From Marinibacterium sp039179965 (lineage in GTDB: Bacteria > Pseudomonadota > Alphaproteobacteria > Rhodobacterales > Rhodobacteraceae): DNA of 27,794 nucleotides. The stretch lies in assembly GCA_039179965.1 (NCBI GenBank), contig JBCDEC010000023.1, positions 1 through 27,794 of the forward strand, written 5' to 3'. Made by a program: the position numbers and the translations under genes. Below are positions 22,502 through 27,794 of this stretch, piece after piece. Under the pieces are notes generated by a model. That model did no database searches. It saw only the letters and a program-made list of their open reading frames with translations, and was not told where the DNA came from. Position 1 is the stretch's first letter, and every line of letters starts with the position of its first letter.

Positions 22502-22885
22502 ATGACACAGAGGTTTGAGCAGGGCATGAAAACCCGGCGCGCGGTTCTGGGCGATGCCCATGTCGACCGCGCCGAGGCGGCCAAGACCGCCTTTGACACA
22601 CCCTTCCAGACCCTGATCACGGAAGGCGCCTGGGGCACGGTATGGGCCTCGGATGCGATCAGCCATCGGGAGCGGTCGATGCTGACCCTGGCGTTGCTGG
22701 CCGCGATGGGCAATTTCGACGAGATCCCCATGCACATCCGAGCCACCGCCCGCACCGGCGCCAGCCAGCAGGACGTCGTCGAGGCCTTTCAGCACGTAGC
22801 GATCTATGCCGGTGTGCCCCGCGCCAACCACGCCCTGAAAATCGCCAAGGCAACTTATGCCGAGATGGAGGCCGAAGATGACTGA
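22502..22885 (+). CDS. pcaC: 4-Carboxymuconolactone decarboxylase
   Basis: This 127-residue protein of the CMD/AhpD-like all-helical family decarboxylates 4-carboxymuconolactone to 3-oxoadipate enol-lactone in the protocatechuate branch of the beta-ketoadipate pathway. Typical stretches are MKTRRAVLGDAHVDRA at the start, SHRERSMLTLALLAAMG in the middle (including the catalytic-site Glu/Arg), and EAFQHVAIYAGVPRANHALK near the end. The length is that of a stand-alone PcaC, so it is not fused to the enol-lactonase as in PcaL. GGGAGG precedes the ATG. The stop overlaps the pcaH start by eight bases, tying pcaC, pcaH, pcaG and pcaB into one translationally coupled block. Confidence 0.95.
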   Translation: MTQRFEQGMKTRRAVLGDAHVDRAEAAKTAFDTPFQTLITEGAWGTVWASDAISHRERSMLTLALLAAMGNFDEIPMHIRATARTGASQQDVVEAFQHVAIYAGVPRANHALKIAKATYAEMEAEDD

Positions 22886-23606
22886 CACCGCTCCCCTCAT
22901 GCCCCGGCGGCGAGAGATCCATCCCGTCCCCTATGATCCGGACTACAAGACGTCGGTTGCCCGGGCACCCGCTCTGCCGCTTTTGTCGATGGACTCCACG
23001 CCCTCCGAAGAAACCGGTCCGCGTTTTGGGCACGGGCTGATCGGCGCTCTGGACAACGACCTGATCCGCAATTTCTCACAGGGCAAGGCGCTTGCGGTCG
23101 GCGAACGCATCCGCGTGCATGGCCGGGTGCTGGACGAAACCGCCCGGCCTGTCCCGCAGACCCTGGTTGAGGTCTGGCAGGCCAATGCCGGCGGGCGCTA
23201 CCGCCATATCAAGGACGGCTACTTTGCACCGCTGGATCCGAATTTTGGCGGCTGCGGGCGCACGCTGACAGATGACAACGGCTATTTCGAGTTCATGACC
23301 ATCCGCCCCGGCGCCTACCCCTGGCCGAACCGGGCCAATGACTGGCGGCCCATGCATATTCACTTTTCGATCTTTGGACAGGCGTTCGGTCAACGGCTCA
23401 TCTCGCAGATGTATTTTCAGGGCGATCCGTTGATTGACCTGTGCCCCATCGCGGCGACGATCAAGGACAGGGGACAGCTGGACCGGCTGGTGGCCCCTCT
23501 GGACATGCAAAGCGCCCGCCCGATGGACTACCTCGCCTACAAGTTTGACATCGTGCTGCGCGGACGGCGTCAGACCATGTTCGAAAACAAACCGGAGGGG
23601 ATGTGA
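22878..23606 (+). CDS. pcaH: Protocatechuate 3,4-dioxygenase beta subunit
   Basis: This 242-residue beta subunit carries the non-haem Fe(III) site of the intradiol dioxygenase that cleaves protocatechuate to 3-carboxy-cis,cis-muconate. The four iron ligands are visible as Tyr108 (GGRYRH), Tyr147 (GAYPWPN), His160 and His162 (MHIHFS), at the same numbers as in the classical Pseudomonas beta subunit. An N-terminal extension typical of PcaH (HPVPYDPDYKTSVARAP) contacts the alpha subunit. The start at 22878 overlaps the pcaC stop; a further in-frame ATG seven codons upstream lies within pcaC and is less likely. pcaG follows after three bases. Confidence 0.97.
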   Translation: MTDTAPLMPRRREIHPVPYDPDYKTSVARAPALPLLSMDSTPSEETGPRFGHGLIGALDNDLIRNFSQGKALAVGERIRVHGRVLDETARPVPQTLVEVWQANAGGRYRHIKDGYFAPLDPNFGGCGRTLTDDNGYFEFMTIRPGAYPWPNRANDWRPMHIHFSIFGQAFGQRLISQMYFQGDPLIDLCPIAATIKDRGQLDRLVAPLDMQSARPMDYLAYKFDIVLRGRRQTMFENKPEGM

Positions 23607-23609
23607 GCC

Positions 23610-24209
23610 GTGACCCAACCTTTGGACCTTTTGACCGAAACGCCAAGCCAGACGGCCGGGCCTTATGTTCATATCGGCTGCATTCCCAGTTTCGCCGGCC
23701 TTGCCGGGATCTATCCCGAAGACCTCGGGCAAAGCCCGATCGAAGACGGGGCGCAGGGTCAGATCATCACGATCACCGGCTGCGTGCTTGATGGCACCGG
23801 CTGGGCGATGCGCGATGCGCTGCTGGAAAGCTGGCAGGCGGACGCGCAGGGGCGCTTTCCCGGACAGCCGGGCGCGGATCCCAAGGTGAGCGGCTTTTGC
23901 CGTTTTGCCGCCGACAAGGACAGCGGTGTCTATGACCTGCGCACGGTCAAACCCGGGGCGGTGGCCGGTCGCAACGGGCAGGTCTTTGCCCCGCATGTCT
24001 CGCTTTGGATCGTCGCGCGGGGCATCAACATCGGGCTTCACACGCGGGTCTATTTCGACGACGAGGACAACGGCAGCGATCCTCTGCTGGCGCGGATCGA
24101 ACAGCGGCCCCGCGTCGACACGCTGATTGCGCAAAAGACGGGTGACGGCGCCTATCGGTTCGACATCCGCTTGCAGGGCGCCGGAGAAACCGTGTTTTTG
24201 GATCTGTGA
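23610..24209 (+). CDS. pcaG: Protocatechuate 3,4-dioxygenase alpha subunit
   Basis: This 199-residue alpha subunit of the protocatechuate dioxygenase shares the beta-sandwich fold but lacks the iron ligands. It shows ETPSQTAGPYVHIG at the N-terminus, LLESWQADAQGRF, and FAPHVSLWIVARGINIGLHTRVYFDDE, all typical of PcaG. The start is GTG at 23610, three bases after the pcaH stop and preceded by a GGAGGGG inside the pcaH end. It forms the alpha-beta protomer with PcaH. The stop overlaps the pcaB start region. Confidence 0.95.
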   Translation: MTQPLDLLTETPSQTAGPYVHIGCIPSFAGLAGIYPEDLGQSPIEDGAQGQIITITGCVLDGTGWAMRDALLESWQADAQGRFPGQPGADPKVSGFCRFAADKDSGVYDLRTVKPGAVAGRNGQVFAPHVSLWIVARGINIGLHTRVYFDDEDNGSDPLLARIEQRPRVDTLIAQKTGDGAYRFDIRLQGAGETVFLDL

Positions 24210-25255
24210 TGACGGAGGCCGGTTCGCATCCCTGGCTTTCGGGCCTGTTCGACGACGCGGAGACGGCCCGGCTCTGGTCGCCAGAGGCGCAACTGGCGCA
24301 TATGCGCGCTTTCGAGGCCGCATGGTCGCGTGCCGGCCCTATTGCCGGGCTGTGGTCGCGGGACGAAGGCGCGGCCGCGGCGGAGGCCATTGAACGCGCA
24401 GAGGTTGATCTGCAGGCCCTGCGCGATGGCACCGCGCGCGATGGCGTCTGCGTGCCGGAGCTGGTGCGTCAGTTCAAGGCCGCGGCGGGGGCCTCGGTCC
24501 ACCGCGGTGCCACGTCCCAGGACGTGATCGATACGGCGACAATCCTGTGCCTGGTGGCAACGCTTGATCTCTTCGAGCAGCGTCTGAACGATCTGATCCT
24601 GTCTCTCTCGGCGCTCGAGGACCGCTTCGGCGCGGTTTCGATCATGGGCCGGACCCGGATGCAGGCGGCGCTGCCGATGCTGGCGCGGACCCGTCTGCAG
24701 TCCTGGTCCGTCCCGCTGGACCGCCACCGGACCCGTCTGGCCGCGCTACGTCCGCAGATCTCTGTCGTACAGATCGGCGGCGCGGTTGGCGATCGGGCCT
24801 CCCTCGGCGCCAACGCAGCGGAATTTTCAGAGGCTGTTGCCACATCACTCGGCCTGAGCGCGCCGCCACAGGCCTGGCACAGCGCCCGCGATGGCATCAG
24901 CGAGGCGGCGTCTCTTCTGTCGCTGATATCCGGCTCCTTGGGCAAGATGGGGCAGGACATCGCCCTGATGGCCCAACAGGGCGTGGAAGAGATCTTGCTG
25001 TCCGGTGGCGGCGGCTCTTCGGCCATGCCGCACAAGCAGAACCCTGTTCTGGCGGAACTGCTGGTGACGCTCGCGCGGTACAACGCGACATTGGTGGCAG
25101 GCATGCACCAGAGCCTTGTGCACGAGCAGGAACGATCCGGCGCGGCCTGGGCTCTGGAATGGCTGATCCTGCCGCAGATGGCGCAGACAACGGGCTGCGC
25201 CCTGGGCGCAGCGCGGCAGGTGCTGGCCCGGATCACGCGGATCGGACCGGCTTGA
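24209..25255 (+). CDS. pcaB: 3-Carboxy-cis,cis-muconate cycloisomerase
   Basis: This 348-residue member of the fumarase/aspartase superfamily turns 3-carboxy-cis,cis-muconate into 4-carboxymuconolactone. It shows the superfamily signature GSSAMPHKQNPV near residue 270, HRGATSQDVIDTA near residue 100 (catalytic His/Ser region), and GRTRMQAALPM. It is about 100 residues shorter than Pseudomonas PcaB, as is usual in alphaproteobacteria, so it is not truncated. The ATG at 24209 overlaps the pcaG stop by one base; a GTG at 24206 directly before it is an alternative giving one more residue. It is coupled to pcaG. Confidence 0.94.
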   Translation: MTEAGSHPWLSGLFDDAETARLWSPEAQLAHMRAFEAAWSRAGPIAGLWSRDEGAAAAEAIERAEVDLQALRDGTARDGVCVPELVRQFKAAAGASVHRGATSQDVIDTATILCLVATLDLFEQRLNDLILSLSALEDRFGAVSIMGRTRMQAALPMLARTRLQSWSVPLDRHRTRLAALRPQISVVQIGGAVGDRASLGANAAEFSEAVATSLGLSAPPQAWHSARDGISEAASLLSLISGSLGKMGQDIALMAQQGVEEILLSGGGGSSAMPHKQNPVLAELLVTLARYNATLVAGMHQSLVHEQERSGAAWALEWLILPQMAQTTGCALGAARQVLARITRIGPA

Positions 25256-25313
25256 CAGAGACCCCCGGGCTCTTGTCCAACACTCTTACTGTTTCGACCC
25301 GCAAAGGTGCGCC

Positions 25314-26513
25314 ATGACCGACGTTTTCATCTGCGACTATATCCGAACGCCCATCGGGCGGTTTGGCGGGGCTCTTTCCGCGGTGCGCGCGGACGATCTG
25401 GGCGCGATCCCCTTGCGGGCGCTGGCGGCCCGCAATCCCGGGCTGGATCTCGCCGCGGTCGAAGAGGTCATTTTTGGCTGCGCCAACCAGGCGGGCGAGG
25501 ACAACCGCAATGTGGCGCGCATGTCGCTCTTGCTGGCCGGGTATCCCGACAGCGTGCCCGGATCGACGATCAACCGCCTGTGCGGCTCGGGCATGGATGC
25601 GGTGATCACGGCGGCCCGGGCCATCAGGGCGGGCGAGGCAGAGCTGATCGTGGCGGGCGGGGTCGAAAGCATGAGCCGCGCGCCATTTGTGATGCCCAAG
25701 GCGACGTCGGCCTTTTCGCGCAGCACCGAAGTGCATGACACGACCATCGGCTGGCGCTTTGTCAACGCGCAGATGGAACGGGAGTACGGCGTCGACAGCA
25801 TGCCTGAAACGGCCGAGAACGTGGCCGAGGCGTTCAATGTCAGCCGCGCGGATCAGGACGCCTTTGCGCTGCGCAGCCAGCACAAGGCCGGTGCAGCGAT
25901 GGAAAGCGGACGACTCGCGCGCGAAATCACCCCGGTCGACATCCCCCAGCGCCGGGGCGATCCGATCAGCGTGGCGCGGGATGAACATCCCAGACCCCAG
26001 ACCACGGCGGCGGATCTGGCGAAGCTCAGGACCTTTGTGAAGGCGGACGGGACGGTCACAGCGGGCAATGCTTCGGGCGTGAATGACGGGGCGGCGGCGC
26101 TGATCATCGCCTCGGCGGCGGCGGCCAAGGCCCAGTCCCTGACGCCGATTGCGCGGGTTCTGGGCGGCGCCACGGCGGGTGTGCCGCCGCGGATCATGGG
26201 GATCGGCCCGGCTCCGGCCTCCAAGAAGCTGATGGCGCGGCTTGGGCTGACGGCATCCGACTTCGCGGTGATTGAGCTGAACGAGGCCTTTGCGTCGCAG
26301 GGCCTCGCGACCCTGCGCGACCTGGGCGTTGCCGACGATGACCCGCGGGTCAATCGCAATGGCGGCGCGATCTCATTGGGCCATCCGCTGGGCATGTCCG
26401 GGGCGCGGATCACCGGCACCGCCGCGCTGGAGTTGAAGCCGGGCGAAAAGGCTTTGGCGACGATGTGCATTGGCGTGGGGCAAGGCATCGCGATCGGTCT
26501 GGAGGCCGTTTGA
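25314..26513 (+). CDS. pcaF: 3-Oxoadipyl-CoA thiolase
   Basis: This 399-residue thiolase has the acyl-accepting Cys90 (INRLCGSGMDAV), the C-terminal GGAISLGHPLGMSGAR with the catalytic His (about 357), and Cys385 in TMCIGVGQG. The opening VFICDYIRTPIGRFGGALS and NRLCGSGMDAV are typical of PcaF rather than general acetyl-CoA acetyltransferases. It cleaves 3-oxoadipyl-CoA with CoA to succinyl-CoA and acetyl-CoA, the last step of the beta-ketoadipate pathway. It lies 58 bases after pcaB on the same strand with AAAGG before the ATG, so it may be in the same operon. The CoA-transferase genes (pcaIJ) that make its substrate are not in the window. Confidence 0.93.
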   Translation: MTDVFICDYIRTPIGRFGGALSAVRADDLGAIPLRALAARNPGLDLAAVEEVIFGCANQAGEDNRNVARMSLLLAGYPDSVPGSTINRLCGSGMDAVITAARAIRAGEAELIVAGGVESMSRAPFVMPKATSAFSRSTEVHDTTIGWRFVNAQMEREYGVDSMPETAENVAEAFNVSRADQDAFALRSQHKAGAAMESGRLAREITPVDIPQRRGDPISVARDEHPRPQTTAADLAKLRTFVKADGTVTAGNASGVNDGAAALIIASAAAAKAQSLTPIARVLGGATAGVPPRIMGIGPAPASKKLMARLGLTASDFAVIELNEAFASQGLATLRDLGVADDDPRVNRNGGAISLGHPLGMSGARITGTAALELKPGEKALATMCIGVGQGIAIGLEAV

Positions 26514-26801
26514 GCCGGGAGAGAAACCTTACCCGCGGATAAGGTCACCGGGTCTGTCGCGTGGTCGCGTCGCCATCGTTGCAGGCAAAACGTCGATAGA
26601 ACACTGTGGTATTGGGGGCGGCACGGTCGCGTCACCGGGTGCGCAACTTGGACGCGGTCCCATCGCGCAGCCCTGGCGGTTGCCGTCACGACCCAGCGTT
26701 GTGACCCGCTCTGGCGCACACCGAGACCTCTGGCCAAAGCTGCGGTCCGCATGGGGTTGTGCCGCCGCTTGCGCGGGTCGTCCGCGCGCCGCGTTTGCGC
26801 G
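26514..26801. other. Intergenic stretch between convergent pcaF and the ABC ATPase gene
   Basis: These 288 bases contain no gene I can support. A small perfect dyad, ACCTTA-CCCGCGGA-TAAGGT (26526-26545), follows the pcaF stop by 12 bases and could be a weak terminator, though it lacks a T run. A second imperfect dyad, GTCAC...GTGAC, lies near 26685-26705. Nothing else is seen. Confidence 0.4.
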
Positions 26802-27794
26802 TCACCCGTCTTCGATGAGCAAATGCCCGTCGCTGGTGTTCCACCCGATGCTGACTGTCGCGCCGGGCGAGAGGTCGACCTGACCAAGCGCGCGTTCCTG
26901 CATCTGGATCTTCAGCTCGGTGCCATCGCCGCCTTCCAGAAACACGGTCACCATCGAGCCGACGAATTCTTCGGACAGCACCGTCGCGCTCACCGTGTTC
27001 TCGCCCGCGCCGACCTGCATCATGTCAGCCGAGATCACAATCGTGGCCTCCGCTCCGGCCTGCGCCGTGCCCGGCACGCTGAACGTGCCAAGCGGGGTCT
27101 CCACGACGGTCACACCCTCGGCGCAGGACGCCACGTTGCCCGGCAGGATATTGTTGCGGCCCACGAACTCGGCGACAAACCGGGTGCGCGGCGCGCGATA
27201 GATCTCGCGCGGGCCGCCGACCTGCGCGATTTCGCCCTTTGACATGATCACCACACGATCGGCCATGGCGAAGGCCTCGGACTGGGAATGGGTGACATAC
27301 ACAAAGGTGATCCCAAGTTCGCGCTGCAGCCTGGCCAGAACGCCCTGCATCCGGATCACCAGATGAGCGTCAAGCGCCGAAAGCGGCTCGTCAAGCAACA
27401 GCAGCTTGGGTTCCGTCACCAGGGCGCGCGCCAGGGCGACCCGCTGTCGCTGCCCGCCAGAGAGCGTTTCGACATTGCGCTCGGCGAACTCGCCAATCTC
27501 CATGCGGTCAAGCCAGGCGCGCGCGCGCTTGCGGCGGTCCTCCGGGGCAACGCCGCGCATCTTGAGGCCAAATTCCACATTCTCGCGTGCATTCAGGAAG
27601 GGGAACAGCGCGAGCGACTGCCAGACCATGGGCGTGTCGCGTTCGTGGGCGGGCAGGTCGTTCATCCGCTGCCCGGCGATGCGGATCTCGCCTGACGTCG
27701 GCGTATCGAGCCCGGCCAGCATCCGCAGCGTCGTTGTCTTTCCACAGCCGGACGGGCCCATGATCGCGATGAACTCGCCTGCGCCGATGGTCAG
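26802..27794 (-). CDS. ABC transporter ATP-binding protein, PotA-like, 5' end missing
   Basis: The frame is open to the right edge, so the N-terminus is cut; 330 residues are visible up to the TGA at 26802-26804. Walker A (GPSGCGKTTTLRM), Q-loop MVWQSLALFPF, signature LSGGQRQRVALARAL, Walker B LLLLDEPLSALD and the switch His in VYVTHSQSEA are all present. A TOBE-like C-terminal domain ends WNTSDGHLLIEDG. It is a second polyamine/opine-type importer ATPase, distinct from the one at 9335-10402. The rest of its transporter should be encoded upstream on this strand, beyond the window. It may import an aromatic-cluster-unrelated solute; the substrate is unknown. Confidence 0.92.
   Translation of the reverse strand: MTIGAGEFIAIMGPSGCGKTTTLRMLAGLDTPTSGEIRIAGQRMNDLPAHERDTPMVWQSLALFPFLNARENVEFGLKMRGVAPEDRRKRARAWLDRMEIGEFAERNVETLSGGQRQRVALARALVTEPKLLLLDEPLSALDAHLVIRMQGVLARLQRELGITFVYVTHSQSEAFAMADRVVIMSKGEIAQVGGPREIYRAPRTRFVAEFVGRNNILPGNVASCAEGVTVVETPLGTFSVPGTAQAGAEATIVISADMMQVGAGENTVSATVLSEEFVGSMVTVFLEGGDGTELKIQMQERALGQVDLSPGATVSIGWNTSDGHLLIEDG

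Noticed and set aside
24209..25255. pcaB as a truncated gene
   Set aside because: It is shorter than the Pseudomonas enzyme, but alphaproteobacterial PcaB proteins are usually about 350 residues and the catalytic signatures are intact.

Overview
The window is about 27.8 kb of dense, high-GC bacterial DNA. Gene content suggests an alphaproteobacterium of the Rhodobacteraceae (Roseobacter-type). The grounds are an Anbu proteasome operon, short alphaproteobacterial-type pcaB, polyamine-type ABC transporters and GC-rich third codon positions. This placement is inference; no rRNA or tRNA gene lies in the window to confirm it.

Layout, left to right. (1) 1-3111, plus strand: the end of an operon of a circularly permuted ATP-grasp protein (3' part only), an alpha-E (DUF403) protein, a transglutaminase-fold protein and the proteasome-like peptidase Anbu. 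This is a known but functionally unexplained neighbourhood predicted to make and process a small peptide. (2) 3237-6146: a copper-efflux unit. A near-ideal CueR operator-promoter is followed directly by copA (two metal-binding domains) and translationally coupled cueR. The promoter sits so close to the copA ATG that the mRNA is probably leaderless. (3) 6143-11488, minus strand: a six-gene operon of binding protein (Tat signal), ATPase, two permeases, an isochorismatase-type hydrolase and an unrecognised 246-residue protein. Divergent from it, 11731-13259 carries an Fe(II)/2-oxoglutarate oxygenase and a GNAT-like protein. Together they look like uptake and degradation of an unknown small, possibly nitrogenous, compound. 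(4) 13260-14487: a gene-poor stretch with two 12-bp tandem-repeat arrays, paired palindromes, a lone YjhX/TopAI-type toxin gene and several hairpins.

(5) 14488-16839: a stand-alone thiamine-diphosphate enzyme resembling homodimeric pyruvate dehydrogenase E1/transketolase. Next come a convergent PPOX-family flavoprotein (minus), a short-chain dehydrogenase and a class V PLP enzyme. (6) 20311-26513: a protocatechuate-branch aromatic catabolic cluster. An AraC-type regulator (probably PobR) diverges from pobA, followed by pcaC, pcaH, pcaG, pcaB and pcaF. The products take 4-hydroxybenzoate to protocatechuate, carboxymuconate, carboxymuconolactone and the enol-lactone, and finally cleave 3-oxoadipyl-CoA. 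The enol-lactonase (pcaD) and CoA-transferase (pcaIJ) genes are missing here. (7) 26802-27794, minus strand: the 3' part of a second polyamine-type ABC ATPase gene, cut by the window edge.

Most of the window is recognisable biology. The parts least explained by known families are the Anbu operon, the transport/isochorismatase/oxygenase locus with its unknown protein, and the repeat-rich stretch beside the orphan toxin.
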